Assembly (NCBI GenBank): GCA_028023455.1
Contig: JAQFVV010000348.1
Span: 682,001-746,000 of the forward strand
DNA length: 64,000 bases
Direction of reading: 5' to 3'
From: Epiperipatus broadwayi
Lineage: Eukaryota > Onychophora > Udeonychophora > Euonychophora > Peripatidae
Shown: piece after piece, positions 1 to 13,513 of the stretch
Layout: every line of letters begins with the position of its first letter
Numbering within the stretch: the first letter of the stretch is position 1
Notes under the pieces: generated by a model
Database searches by the model: none
The model's input: only the letters and a program-made list of their open reading frames with translations
Told to the model about the DNA's origin: nothing
Position numbers and translations under genes: made by a program

Positions 1-1780
1 ATTCAAGGATTCACTTTATGTGAAAATATTTATTTTTCCTCCATGCATACTCTCCGTTAATTTCAGCCATTGTATATAGTGGATATATTGCAATATATAT
101 GATATAAGTAATATTTGTGTTTTCCACAGGTCAAAAGCATTACTAAAACATTGTATAACATAAATTATTTGTTTAATACATTTATCAGCAGAAATGTAGT
201 TTATAAATTAAAACAAATACTTCTTTAAAAGATTTATGACTTTTATCTTGTTAAACATGTATCTTTTCATTAAATATTTTTCCAGGTAAATGACAGCTAT
301 ATTATTTAAAGCATTTATTAACTGATATAATATCAATCATTTAAAAACATTATAAGTCATTTATTCCAGATCAATCATTTTAGAGTATATAGCTTATTAT
401 TGATTTCATCAATAACAAGTCCTTTTATAAGCATAAAAGACATTCAAAAGTCATCTTCAATCTTAAACATAAGTCCATTTAAATCCTTTAAAGACAAATT
501 AAATGTAAATTGTTATTACCAATTACATAATAAACCATCATTCAATCATCCCATAAAAATATTTATGTTCAATTTTTAAACTTAGATGCAGAGTCTTAAC
601 TTTCTTTTTTTTTCTTTCAAATTTAATACTACAATAATGATTTTTAATAAATATCCTATTCCTCTTAATTAACTTTAATAAATTCTTTCCTTTGTAATAT
701 GATAAAGTTATTGCAAATAAATGTTCACTCTCCCAAACACTATTTATAAAAATTCTGAAATTCTTAAATAAATCTCTGGTCTTGTAGTATATTTCTTGGC
801 ATTTGGTATTCACTGTCCCAATATACTACTATCACATTCCATAGAATTATTTTGGTCTGAAGCTAAATTTCATAATTTAAAAGAAATTACTATTATGATA
901 TAAAAAAATAATAGTTATAAATTTCAAACTAAATTTAACTTTAAAATCTAAATTACTATCTTATTCTGAATTTGAATCTGTCTTAATCTGAAAATTACTA
1001 AATCACTTAATGTGAATAACTGAATCTGTTTAGACTGGCTTCAATCTTTGTTTTTATACTGGCCTTAATCCAATGGTTTCATTGGTCAATACTGCTGGTA
1101 AAAATTTTTTAATTTACATAACTACATCAATATCACTTTTAAAATTAAGTTTTAAAATTATGAATCATTAAATATCAAATTATTCAATACTTTAAATATT
1201 AAATATTTTTATCTAAAAAAATAAATATCCTTGTTAAAACAATTTTTAATATTTTAATGATCTAAAATTGATTTTATAATACTACACTTAAATAAAATAA
1301 TAATTTTAATTATTACTTTTAAAATATCTCTAGATTTAATATTTGTTACACTTTATTATGTATCAAATTTTTGTTAGCAAGTTAAAATTAAAGATTTTTT
1401 CCCCTAAATTTTGAAAGCTCACATTCTTACAACCACCTCTAATCATGTGATAATTTTAGCACACTCTAAACTAATATTAAATTAATTATTAATCACTATA
1501 ATTAAGCTATTCTATCTCTGTAGTATCTTTTAAATATAATAAATCAAAATGAATACCATCTTTTGAACAATTTATTGTATCATTTTATTATTTAATTTAT
1601 CTCCAGGTCAGTTCAAATTATCTCACATATCTTCATAGACTCCTATCTACTGAGTTTGAACTCCTAATACCTATATCAAAATTGTATCCTAGAAAATAAC
1701 CTAAATTTAAATTTTTTTAATACAGCTACTTATCCAATCCTATCTAACTATCTGTACAATTTTTAAAGGGTAATACATAT
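1..1780. other. AT-rich non-coding DNA, nothing recognised
   Basis: Very AT-rich sequence with short ORFs only, none with a recognisable protein. It probably belongs to an intron of the dynein gene, or to DNA 5' of the exons seen here. No exon, RNA or mobile-element boundary could be supported. Confidence 0.5.
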
Positions 1781-2450
1781 TGTGTGGGCAGGCCAATTTA
1801 CATAATATTTGCATTTAAACTTATGTAGATTGGTTAGGCCATTTTTTGGAAAGGGGAAAATAGGGCTCTCATTTGTCCCTGTGCAGGTGGCATTGAAGTG
1901 GGTGGGCTAAAAGATATGGCCAGTTGTGGGAAAATGGTCAAAGAAGATTGAGCAAGTGTTATCAAGTGTTTGGCTTTATTATAAAGATATGAGTGCTAAG
2001 AAATATGGATTGATATGTTGGTCTGAGATTTATTGTGGGATGGCCAAGCTGGACTTTGGCATGATTGGCAGTCAGTCCTTTGAGTTGTTGAATAGACAAT
2101 GCAAAGGAGGTGATGTGCAAAATACAAATTGGTGTGTCCAAGCCTTTTTGTTTGTGGGGGTATTGCTTTCTATTGTAGAAATTTTTAATCATTTGAAGTA
2201 AAGCTGAATCCTTGTAGCCAATACTATATATATATATATATGTGTGTGGCCTCGAAACACCAGTCTCTTAGGCAGAGAAGAACATACTCGGAGAATATGT
2301 ATGCCCAAACGATAGCTATAAAATATATAACTAGCATTACATTTCCAGGACATAACTTCTTCTCAACTGTTGAGTTCAACACCAGAGTTCAAAGCACTTT
2401 TTTGTTTCGTGTAGACACAGGTGCCAGTTAATTATCCAAGAATGAATAAA
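1781..2450 (+). pseudogene. retroelement remnant with aspartic-protease-like motif
   Basis: The block is less AT-rich than its surroundings. The reading frame at 2240-2431 ends in F-R-V-D-T-G-A-S followed at once by a stop codon. A hydrophobic stretch before D-T-G-A is the usual context of the LTR-retrotransposon aspartic protease active site, and the residues before it (TVEFNTRVQSTFLF) could form the first strands. An upstream frame at 1926-2201 (91 codons) has no family I recognise and may be degraded gag or unrelated. No LTR was found. The assignment rests on one short motif, so it is tentative; a chance D-T-G-A is the alternative. Confidence 0.35.
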
Positions 2451-4015
2451 TAACACACTTTGAGCAATGACCACTAACCCAACATCTAAGCATCCATGAC
2501 TAGCTCAGTTGTTTGTAATCACTAATAGATTATACATAATTAGTGGTGAAAAGATTTGTAAAAGAATTGATAAAAAGAATTGACTGACAAATAGAGTTTA
2601 AATTTTAAGACAATTTATTAACTAACATTAATTTACTAAATTTAAACATCTTTATAATTTTTTTAACTAATATAACACATGCACATTTTAAATTAACACA
2701 CTATAATATATCTTATGAAAAGCATAAATAATGTTTGACATTTATAAAATATAGCATTCACAAACATGCACATCAATAGTTCATTTTATGCATGATTATA
2801 AAGTTCAAATTACTTGTCTCTGGAGGTTTTACAAATTTTAATGCAATGGCTGTTATGGTATAAACGAAAATAAGCAAATGTTTTACCTAGGATTTTGAAT
2901 GTAGATTTAGAACTTTGTTTTCTTCTTGTTTGCTGCTTCTTCCAGCTGGCTGGGACATTTCCTTGATGAGTTTCCTTATTATTCACGATTATTACTATTG
3001 GAGACAATTAGATACTGATGGAGATTTTCTAAGATGTTACGCTGACATTATTTCATGGGCACATATTGCTGATCTTATTTGACTAAGGCTGGAGAAAGAT
3101 GTGTGTTCCCAAAAGCTGCTCAGCACTGCATTTTGTTTCTGGATACAATTAACTCAACTGATTGTCCTCTCTTGACTTAACTGACTCAATTAATTTCTGA
3201 ACTCAACTTAACAGACTCAATTAATTTCTGCACTCAACTGATTATCCGATAAAATTTTAATATTTATACCTGCAAAGTGTTTTTCTTTTTGATATCCTCC
3301 GGCAATATCTATTGTCAAAATTTCATTGATAATCCTTTGACAACATGTTTTGGAAGATTGTTTAATTAGTAATAGCCATGCAGATGTGTTGTTTTATATT
3401 TTTAATTAATAGCCATTGCCGTGTTTTTTAATGATAATCTTCTTTAACTTTCATTTATTTATAATAACATTTATTACGCATACATTTATTCTATTATTGA
3501 CAATCGCACATATGTATGCACATATATTACTAGTTTTAAGATTACCTTTTCTTTAATTCGAATGAAAAGAGATTTGTATTTTTTTTTAAACTTTAAATTA
3601 TATTTCAACTAATAATAATAGACTCTACTCCCTTTTATAAAACTTTTAGTTTAACTTTTCTAACCAAACTCCCCCCCCCTTTTAATCAATTATTTTCTAA
3701 CTTTTATTTCAAAAACTAATGATAGAAAACTATTTGACTCTTATTTTTTTTTCGAAAACAAACTACATTTCATTTAATAATGACACTTTAGATTTTTACA
3801 ACTTATTTTTTTTTTATAAATTAATATGTGCCAATTTCAATATCTAGGCAATCAGGTAATATTTTGATCATTATAGGTAATTTGTCTTTTCTAGTCATGT
3901 CTTTATATATATACACACAAGAAATTTATTAATTGGAGAAACAAAATTTGAGTCTTTACTGTTCTCCTAAGTAGTAATAATAAAAGCAAATCATTTAATT
4001 CTTCAGCTAACACAA
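2451..4015. other. AT-rich non-coding DNA with a short imperfect repeat
   Basis: No gene is recognised. Around 3170-3245 the phrases aactcaactgatt and gactcaattaatttctg recur as a small imperfect tandem repeat. A short C run lies near 3671. The rest is ordinary AT-rich sequence. Confidence 0.5.
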
Positions 4016-4217
4016 TATGATGATGATATGATGTGATGTATTTGGCTTCCCCTTAAACGAAGTCAAGAATATCTCAGCAACTATGCCCAGATAAACCTGT
4101 TAGCCACTTTATTTTCCATTCCCCACTTTAAGTCTTCCCATATTCTGCTCCATTCCATTTCCACAACATAACCTTTGTCAACTCTATGGCCTTTATATCT
4201 AAATCCCCCTTATCTTT

Positions 4218-7200
4218 TTACAAACCCAGCATAAAAACTAATAACTCCCTTTCCATATAGTCACTTTGTTCATACCTATTCTCCCATAACTTCATTATCT
4301 GTACCCTTTCTGCTTTCAAGCATTTATATTCAATCAATAGATGCCTAATATTTTCTATACCTTCCTTACACAATTTGCACACTAAATCCTTCATATTTTC
4401 CATTTACATGTATATTCTCTTGCTGTTAAAGATCCTGTTCAAGCCTTAAACAATAAACTACTTTCCTTACTATTATCATAAATTAACTCGCTTCCAATAT
4501 TTCGTTTATTTCTATATATTTTTAAACTCTTCTTACCCTCCATACTACTTCTCCATCTCTCCAACTCCCTATTTTTTATTAATGCTTCTATTCTTTTATC
4601 CCATTCCTTACCACTATAACACTCAACAATTCTCCTAACACAATTATCCCACCTTTTATACAAGTATACCAATATAAATTCTTTATCCAAATCTTTTGCA
4701 TACTGCATTACCTTTCTCATCCATCTTGTTAACTGCCCTTTACTCATAACTCAATTAAACACTATTTTGGCTATTCTTTTACTATCCATAAACTGCAACC
4801 TACCAAACATTTTCATTTTACTTTTTGCATCTCTCATATAAAAACTTGACCATCCCATTTTTCCTTGAATTGCCTCCTTTGCTGTCCACATCTCTGCATC
4901 TAATGCATGTCTTCGTACTTCCCTTTGTACTTTCTCTAAGTAATCTAAAACCCTTTTACTAACACATAATGCATCCTTACCATATGTTAACCCTGCTACT
5001 GCAACTCCTTTCCATACAATTCTGGCTACATCATATTTATTATATGAAAATACTGTTAGTTTCTTTACCAAACCCTTTTTTCTCTTTGCTTCATTTACCA
5101 ATTTTTTCTCCCATTCATCCAAGCAATTTTCCTGATTACATAAGATGATTCCCAAATACCTATATCTATTCACCACACTTTCCCCAGTATTAACCATCAT
5201 TATATTTAATTTTTCTTCACTAAATTTAATCCCATCTCTTTACCCACCATTGCACATGTCCTCAACATAATATCCATATCTTCTCTTCTTTCTGCACACA
5301 AAAAGATATCCACAAAAAAAGGCCCGACAAAGTATATACTCCCTTGCCACCTATTATCGGTATCTCTACCCCTCTTTCTAGTCTTTCTACTGCTTTCTCC
5401 ATTTCACTCAAAAACAACAAAAACAAAATAGGTGACATAGGGCATCCTTGCCTCAGTCCCACCCCATTTTTAACTTTAACTGATTCTATATATGCCTAAT
5501 TGGTAAGTATAATAATTATTTTCATATAATTTCTTAATAATATTTACTAAAGCTTCATCCATTCCCAAATTGGCTAATCTTACCCATAATCTATACTCTA
5601 TCACATGCTTTCTCTATATCTATAAAACTCATATATAATGATCTACCTGAATTCCTACTCATCTCCATAAGTTGTGTAACTACAAACAAACTATCTCCTA
5701 TATGCCTATCTGACCTAAAATCTCCTTGCATTTCCCCCACTATATTATTCTCTTCCATCCATTTTACAACTCTTCCAGCTACCATATATGAGAAAACTTT
5801 ATATAACACTGATGTTACCACTATCGGTCTATAATTATTTAATTTTCTATGATCCTTACCCTTTCCTTTAAATAATAATCTTATTCTTATATTGCTCCAA
5901 CTATCTGGAAAAACTCTCTTCTGTGCCATCTTATTAAAACATGATAATAACTTTGCTTTTGCTCTATGCCCTAAATTCATTACCATCTCTCCTGCCCATC
6001 CATCTAAACCTCTCATCTTTCCACTTTTCAATCTCTTCCCTGCCTCATTCAGTTCATTTTTTGTGAACCTAATATTCTCATTACTACCTGCTTTCATGTT
6101 TTCTATCACCAATTCATTCACATCTAACATCTTTTCTATATCCATTACAGATCTATTTAAGATTCTCTCTAGCTCGCCTCTAGAGCTACATTCTATTCCC
6201 TCATCATCTATTAATACTATCTCTCTTTCCCCTACATTTTTCCTTTTAATGTAATTTAATATACAAAAATTAACAAAGCATATGACACACTTGAATGAGA
6301 AGCTATAAAGATACACAGAAATTATTACAAGCTAAGCGCTTTCAAGGCCTTTTGCCTCATATTCACAGTGGTACTGCTATGAATATGGGGCAAAAGGCCT
6401 TGAAAGCGCTTAGCTTGTAATAATTTCTGTGTATCTTTATAGCTTCTCATTCAAGTGTGTCATACGCTTTGTTAATTTTTGTATATTAAATTATTGAATG
6501 AGAAGTCTTAAAATCTTTAATATTTTAATGTAATTCCAAATTTTTTTACTCCCATCTCTTCCACTTTTATTAATATCCTCCGACAATTTACTATTTAATT
6601 TCATCCTCTCTCTATAATTATCCATTTTAGCCAATTTCTTCTTTTCTAAGTACTTTCCCCATTTAGCATTTAATATCATTTTCACTTTCTTTGTTCTTAA
6701 TAGCACACTTATATTCTCTGCATGCTTCTTTCCTCTCTTTTACACTTTTACTAACTCTCATTTTTATTACTTTTATTCTTCTGCATATTCTCAACTAAAA
6801 CCCTATTTGCCATTTTTTCTATTTCAGCACACCAGTCCTTATACTCATCTCCAATCAACTGCTCCATGGTTTTTTCAACTTTTATTTTATACTCTTCCAA
6901 CTTATTCTTATCATTCATTCTCCATCCACATCTTTCACTATTGTTTCTACCTTTATTTCTATCCTCCATCACATTACTAACCATTTCTATTACAACAAAG
7001 TTATGATCACTATTACATACACTCTCTTCATTATCGAACACCTTAATTTTCCATATTTTATTCATTCCCTCTTTCTCTACCAATACATAATCTATTGTGT
7101 GATATACATTATTTCTAGACCATGTGTATTGTCCCTCATACACATTTGATAGATTCCCAATGCTCAAATTTACTCTTTGACAAAATTCCTTCAAAAACTG

Positions 7201-7290
7201 ACCATTCTTATTATCTACATCATCAATTTCTTCAATATGTCCATTCATATCCCCTATAACTATTATTCTCTTCCCTTTTTTAAAAAAAAC
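4218..7290 (-). pseudogene. decayed LINE ORF2 (endonuclease-reverse transcriptase)
   Basis: This would have been the retrotransposition protein: endonuclease nicks the target and reverse transcriptase copies the RNA. In minus-strand order: 7290-6751 carries the endonuclease motifs G-D-M-N-G, T-I-D-Y-V-L and N-S-D-H-N-F; 6706-6540 the linker; 6235-5591 the RT palm with L-N-N-Y-R-P-I and F-I-D-I-E-K-A-C-D-R-V; 5462-5400 the G-L-R-Q-G-C-P-M-S-P motif; 5200-4439 the thumb and connection; 4403-4218 a V-C-K-L-C...H-L-L cluster. The frame is broken many times and the expected F-A-D-D box near 5330 is not intact (a frame change reads through it). The N-terminal part of the endonuclease is missing. 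It lies antisense to the dynein gene. Confidence 0.85.
6257..6522. repeat. palindromic (fold-back) insertion inside the LINE
   Basis: Two arms of about 113 bp (6253-6365 and 6380-6493) are nearly perfect reverse complements around a 14-bp spacer. The insertion is flanked by a 13-bp direct repeat, ttttaatgtaatt, at 6244-6256 and 6523-6535. This duplicates the LINE codons N-Y-I-K, which shows that the palindrome entered an existing LINE copy. The arms carry the phrase ccttgaaagcgcttagc, shared in variant form with the palindromes at 29148-29663 and 35156-35640. A further 29 bp (6494-6522) lies outside the palindrome. A long target duplication argues for retroposition rather than a cut-and-paste MITE. 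Confidence 0.85.
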
Positions 7291-7335
7291 TCTGTATATC
7301 CTTAACTAGGCATTCATGACAGAACTCTAACCCTA

Positions 7336-7841
7336 TCTAATGTCAGCTTGAGCAATCAGTGATTAAAAAATACTTTATTGCATTCTCAGACTGGTTTCTG
7401 GCACTAGAATGGAGAATTACTCTTGCTTTATTTCCTAATTAATATTAAATTATAAGATTCTTCTACGTAAAAAACTTTTTTTATATTAATTGTACAGCAT
7501 GAGATAAGAAGATTGTTTAAAATTGAATTTTTTTTTAAAGATTTTGATTGCAACAGTTAATGAATAAGTTTCTCTTGTAGCTGAAATATTAAATATTTGT
7601 GTACATTAACATATACAATGCGATTATATAAACTAGGACAAATAATGATCATGATTATAAACAATTTCTTGTTGAAATATTTGTTTTTAGTAATATTTTT
7701 GGTTATAAAGTTATTTAAGAATAATATATCATTGATTAAAAATGACCTTATTCCGATAATAAATATTTTTTATCCATAATTGTCTTTAATATAATTTTTA
7801 TATTATTTTAAGATTAGCTTTTTTATTTTATCTTAATTTAG
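7336..7841 (+). other. DNAH7: 3' part of the intron before the first recognised dynein exon
   Basis: AT-rich intron sequence with no recognised element. It ends in a pyrimidine-rich tract and the AG acceptor at 7840-7841. The reading frame of the exon meets a stop (tag) exactly at that acceptor, which fixes the exon start. Confidence 0.6.
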
Positions 7842-7985
7842 CTTCTAATCTGGCAGAAGTTATTATTTGGACTCTGTTTTTTTCATGCCATAGTTCAAGA
7901 AAGAAAAAATTTTGGACCTCTTGGTTGGAATATTCCTTATGAATTTAATGAATCTGATTTAAGAATCAGTATGACACAGCTTCAG
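7842..7985 (+). CDS. DNAH7: axonemal dynein heavy chain, exon (C-terminal AAA6 / C-domain region)
   Basis: This 48-codon exon starts after AG at 7840-7841, ends before GT at 7986, and is in phase 0 at both ends. It reads [20 protein letters not shown], continuing through [20 protein letters not shown]. That is one of the most conserved stretches of dynein heavy chains, after AAA5 and leading into AAA6. The protein is the motor subunit of ciliary inner-arm dynein, converting ATP hydrolysis into microtubule sliding. The next exon (21279) continues without a gap in the family alignment. A second possible acceptor (cag at 7854-7856) would remove the conserved W-x-K and is less likely. The DNAH3/7/12 group is secure from the wording; the choice of DNAH7 is inference. 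Confidence 0.93.
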
Positions 7986-10680
7986 GTAATTTAAACAATT
8001 ATGACAGTTGATCACTATATGTGTGTGTGTCTATAACATCATGCAAACACATCCATATATGTAAATGTATACATCAATTTTTTATTAAATATACATTTGT
8101 TGAAGAATATTCTGGCTATAAATTATTCATAGTTTATTAAATGAATTTTTCATATTTATTACATTAATCTATTCTTGTGACTTAAGAATATAATATTACT
8201 TAAGCCATATAATTTTTTTAAATATATATATAAAATCCATGTGACTTAAATAAAATTCTATAATTATTTCAATTATACATAAACTTTATCAAACATTTAA
8301 GTTTTTGAAATATTTAAATCTTATTAATGACTTATTGAACAAAAAGATAATGTAATTGCTAAATTAGATAGAATTGATAGATTTTTTTTTAAATATTAAC
8401 AACATAATATTTAATTTTATTTATTAGTACAGAGATCACATGTAATTTCTAAGATGCTTTAGATTGGCCCATACAATCAAATTTAGGTGCAAAAAATAAG
8501 ATGGCCACTCTTATCTTTTCAAAAGTCTCTATCTTGTGCTTTGGTTTGAGAGTATCCTCAGCACTCAACAAGATGTAGTTGAGCTAATATAACAACATTA
8601 CAGCACATGAGCTTAGGGTGTAAATCCCTTCTTAAAATATTAACAATTAGAAAATATATAAAATTGAATGTATAAGCATTTCATAACCACCTGTATTTTT
8701 ATATGCATTAACAAGAATGTGAATAATATAGATTTCCTTTTAAAAAAAAGTCTGATAATTATAACATTCTTCACAATAGGTACACATTTTTTTATATAAA
8801 AATAAATTTGATAAAATCATTATTATTTTTAAAATTTAGCAATAATTAATGAATCATAGAAAATGAATTCAATAATGTAAGAATTTGTCATCATTTTCAA
8901 ATGGAAAATCTCTCAAAGTTTTTTTTTTTCTTCTCCAATCCTATTGTAAACTTCTTTAAGTATTCCTTTATCCATCTCATGTATGGTCTTTTATAATTTC
9001 TCAGGATCTATTTTAAATATCAATTGTCAGTATTATTTTGATTCTTATGTTTGTATGAAGATTCACAAGCTCTGAAATACTTTGGAACTTATATACCTGT
9101 TCAGAACAGCTTCATGTGCTATTTATTTTTCCATAACTCATATGTAAATTAATTCAGATTCACTCAGCAATTGATGCCTGAGTTTTATATCAGTCATCAC
9201 TACAATTACATCCTGTAACCTAATAACAAAATTACATTTCTTGGTGAATAGATACAATCCTACAGTGAATTCTTGTATATTTTCATTTACATCCTGATGT
9301 CTATTTCTAAATCACAAAAATACTATATGTCTAAATGTCATTGGCTTGAAATATTTATTTAACTTTTCAATTAGATCTTTATAAGGTACATCCTCTGGGA
9401 CTTTCAGATCACACAGTTAGTTAGCCATTTGTAACAATTCTTTTCTCATTATCCACATTAAAGTCACAACTTTTAATTTTTCATTAACTACATTATTAAT
9501 TGACAGTATTTTTTCATATGTGTGACATATAACTACCATCTTACTCGATCATTTACATCAAATCTAGCAATAAATTATTTTGCAATTTGTCCAATGCTAT
9601 TCACAAATATTCGCCTATTCTATAACACTGTTCTCAGGTTTGGATTGATGCTATGGTATCAATCTACTATATCAAAGTCTCTATCAAGGCAGTGTCAATT
9701 TTAATATTATATTACACTCAGTTTTGGCTGAAATGCTATGCTTTGCTATGTTATAACCCCATCAGAGGTTTGACTGATGATTATGTCAATTGCTATACAT
9801 TGGGGTAACTGCTTATTACCTGTAAACTTTGAAGATTTAGACTTGGATAAGCAGACTTTCAGTTAAATACACAGTAAAAATGGAGAATAATTAACAATAA
9901 CATTTATTATACAATAGATAAAAGAACAGACATCAGCATAGAACTACTATATTTCAAGAGCACAGACATCTTTCAATATACAGTGAATATTAATTCATAT
10001 ATATGATATTATAAATAATTATCTTAAATCCGAAGATCCTACAAAAATTGTTAAAAATCTATTTTGTTATAAATTTCTATTTAACTTGTATTTGAACTCT
10101 AGATCTATTTTTTTAGCTAGAGAGATAAATCTCACTGGATTATATTTTGTTAGTCCCTCATGTCTTAAAATTGCATTTTTAATTCTTCAGTTAGGGACAT
10201 TTTCTAAGCTTTTAATTGTATATATTTTTTAATTACAGTTTAGTTTTATTTTAGATTCCATTTAGTTCTACAGATAACAATTAATACATACACATAACTG
10301 CATTTGATAGTTTCAAAGACAATAAACACATATAATTTTCATTGCATAAATAAAAAAACATTTAATATTTAGCAAATTATATATTTCATACGATTGCTAG
10401 TCATAACAACAATATGTAGTACAAAATTGATTGTTTTTTGTTTATAACTATCAAATACATTTTTGAATAAAAGCTTCAAAGAAATTACTTAAATCAAGAT
10501 GCCATTATAAAGAAATCATATTAAGATCAAAAAAAGAAAATCAATGAAAAAAAAAAATATTTATTTATTAATAAATTAAATTACAATATTTTGATTAATT
10601 ATTGTTCAAAATCGTCTACTGTTTCGAAATGAAAATCTAATTAAAAAAAACAAACATGCTATATATAAAAATATGAATTT
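7986..10680 (+). other. DNAH7: intron 1, left part: no recognised element
   Basis: AT-rich intron DNA with only short meaningless ORFs. There is a short (tg)n run near 8021. No mobile-element protein, terminal inverted repeat or RNA was recognised. Confidence 0.5.
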
Positions 10681-10689
10681 TTTCTACAG

Positions 10690-10888
10690 TTCGGGCTTTT
10701 TTATACCTGCACTTATATATGTAATATATAGGGGGGTTGAACTCAGACCTTCACATGACTCTCAACCATCCATGCTATTTCATACTGCTGATACACTTGA
10801 TCACACACATATCGAAAAGATAAATAATTACCAATATACATATTTCATGCTGAACCAGCACTCGTCAGTTGGTCTAGATTATCATCTT

Positions 10889-10920
<32 letters not shown>
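10690..10920 (+). repeat. dispersed repeat related to the 55942-56674 element
   Basis: The block from tatacctg near 10705 through agataaataattaccaatata near 10820-10840 to the gttggtctagat phrase near 10868 matches, with divergence, each of the two ~255-bp direct repeats at 55942-56197 and 56415-56667. It ends in a (ca)n(ta)n microsatellite at 10891-10920. It codes for nothing recognisable. It is a single diverged unit of that repeat family. Confidence 0.65.
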
Positions 10921-10924
10921 GTCA

Positions 10925-11749
10925 AAACTCAGCTTATACTAAGCCCATCTTCATACTTTAATTTGTTGCTTAAAAGGATTTTTATAATTGTTATAAAATC
11001 TAATAAGGTAAGAGTCTAGTACCATCAAATTATAAAAATATCAATATAAGTTTTCCTTTAGAAAATTCCCAGCTTTTAGAAATGCCCAAATAGTTAGAAG
11101 ATCCCAAAAGAAATATTTTATGTCATGTTTATATTATAAGAATCAATCTTTAAGCTATCATTCAAACTCAACCTGTAATCAAGGCAACCTCCTTGAACAA
11201 TAAAGGTGATAACATCTTTATCTATGGTCTGATGTATATTTATATAGACACTAAAAATTGCAGCTGGACCAAGGAATGTGAGATTAATAATGCATAAAAA
11301 CTTAACAAACCTCATTAATCAGGCAAATATAACCTGTTGTGAAAGTGGACTAATAAATAGTCAATTATAACTTCCAGATTCTAAAAGCAGATTAATAAAT
11401 ACTCATTTATAATTTCCAAATTCAATATAAAGTATATATTTACTAAGACAATAAAGCAAATTACTCAATGTTTTAATATATTTATAAATGTAGATGATAA
11501 TCAACCTTTAAGTTATCAGATCAATCTCAAACTGAATTTGGGGCACATTTATATATCCCTTTAAATACCATCTTTATCATATATAATTGCATTTTTTTCA
11601 TTTTGCTTACTGAAATAGGTGATGATCAAATTATATAAGCATGTAATGTGAAGGCATGATCTAATATTCTAATTCTCTCCGAATCTCTCTGCAATATAAA
11701 AAAAAAAATTTCTTTTCACTAATTTGTTTATATATGGATTTACATATAT
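10925..11749 (+). other. DNAH7: intron DNA, nothing recognised
   Basis: AT-rich sequence between a repeat unit and the left LTR of the Gypsy-type element. It contains two similar ~70-bp segments (aataaatagtcaattataacttcc and aataaatactcatttataatttcc types, near 11350-11410), which form a minor local duplication. Confidence 0.45.
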
Positions 11750-13021
11750 TGTAACATCCACTGTATAATTAGGGTTTCTTTACAAGTTATGTTCAATCTA
11801 TTAAATGTTTCGCAGAAAATTTCAGTAAGATTTAATGGATGCAATTATCTTTCCTTGTCAACAACACCCTTTCACTTAATGTAACTACCATAATAATGGG
11901 GACAAGTAGGCCAGCTTTTAATTTATTTGAAAAGGTGCCAGGATTCTGTATTAGAATCCACTGGACAAACCCCTTTTATTTTTTTAGTTAGAGAATTTGA
12001 AGGGGGTAAATGAAATGAAAGGAGGATGTTTCAGTACAGCATTGGCAACTTATTTAATCGAATTATAATAATGGCTAAGTTGTAATGAAATTAGAATAAT
12101 AATAATCAATAACTAAATAACAATGTAAGTCATATTTAAATTTATTAATACAAAACAAAATATTTAATATTATCAAGAGAAGAAAATAAAAAAAAACAAA
12201 TAGGGATTAAAACTACTGCTAATATTTTATTTTAATTGGTATGGTTCATGGCGACAGTTTATCACACTTAAGAGTCTAAGAAAAGTGATCACTAGTATTG
12301 GAATTAATAGAGTTACTTACCAGTAAGTTTATTTGTTCATGTATAGGATTTATAAAATTTACCATGCATGGATTTATCTTGGAAGGGATCCACTGTTCAA
12401 TATTCTGGCAATCCATCAGTCTTTGTGGTTTCACATTTAGTAGGAAATGGTTTCATTCAGGTAGTTTGTGACATCAGGTCAAAAGCAACACCAGCAAAAT
12501 AATTTCTTCTACTCACACATCTTAATATGATTCAACATATTAGTAAGAGTAGTTTGGCACACTTTTCATAATTTCTCCACATTTATCTTTACTTTTCTCT
12601 GCAGAAATGAAGATCTAAGAACCTTTACACACGATGTGTTTTTCTTTTTATAGTCCTGATTTTTTTATTCTCTCTGCACAACTCCTGTTGACACCTGTTA
12701 ATGTATACCAATTTTAAAGGAATTTAGCCCACAAAGTCTTCTTTTTTTTCTTTTTCATTTGCCATCTTTAATTAGGGAAGGAATGCTGTGACTTTTATTT
12801 TTTTATTTTTACAAAAATACAAAGTAGTTTCCCTTTTGTTTTATTATACTCTTTATATCTCTTCTCTCTTTTCAAATTCTTTTAGCATACACAAAAATAT
12901 CTACACCCACGTTGTTTAAACTAAATCGATCAAATATTTACATAATCTTTTTTTATTAGGAATTTATTAATTTAACTTCTAAATTGCCAATACTACTTGT
13001 ACTAGGATAAAATACAGTACA
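11750..13021 (-). repeat. LTR (3' LTR of the minus-strand Gypsy-type element)
   Basis: This 1272-bp repeat begins tgtaacatcc and ends acagtaca. It is collinear with the right LTR and lacks both insertions found there, so it preserves the empty sites: acttaccagt near 12316 for Merlin and gtttaaact near 12917 for hAT. A short purine-rich stretch, ggagg on the minus strand at 13024-13029, lies just inside it and may be the polypurine tract. Confidence 0.8.
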
Positions 13022-13513
13022 ATACCTCCATGGTCAATGACAAGAATAAAATATGGGGTGTGACAATATTTTATTCTCCAAGCTCTGTTAATTATTTTTA
13101 CCTGACATGTTTTTATATATATATCAACTGACTGTCTAATCGAGATCATGATGTTGAAATGCATGATCGAGGGATTTGCATAATGCATTACACAAGAATT
13201 TCTCCCTTGCTTGCAGTACACATATACATCCCCATTGAGTTTAACAAAGAGTCCAAGTTTAAGCATGGTAGAGCTTTGCTCATTCTTTTGAGACTTATGG
13301 CTCTGGGCACTTGGTTCATCCTCCCCTTTTCTTGGAACCCTGCTTCTATAAGACTGACAGGCACATAAAGATGGTCTTTGCATACTACATAAAATGCACA
13401 AATTTCAGGGTTATTATTATCACTTACTAGTGCATACACTTCACCAATCACACTGAAACCACCAGCTCACTTTAAACCAACACTCCACCACTAAGTAAAT
13501 GATCACATAATCA

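Larger units (their letters stand above)
4020..7335 (-). mobile_element. 5'-truncated non-LTR retrotransposon (LINE)
   Basis: The minus-strand order is endonuclease, reverse transcriptase, then a C-terminal Cys/His cluster, as in APE-type LINEs. The 3' end is an A/T-rich tail with ATC-type short repeats near 4018-4040. The 5' end stops inside the endonuclease domain near 7335, so the copy is 5'-truncated, as is usual for target-primed insertion. Its protein is clearly different from the two RTE copies in this window, and I cannot name the clade with certainty. A palindromic element (6257-6522) interrupts it. Confidence 0.85.

Noticed and set aside
4218-7290. The minus-strand LINE being another RTE copy
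   Set aside because: Its RT and C-terminal Cys/His cluster differ clearly from the RTE proteins at 25583 and 52613.
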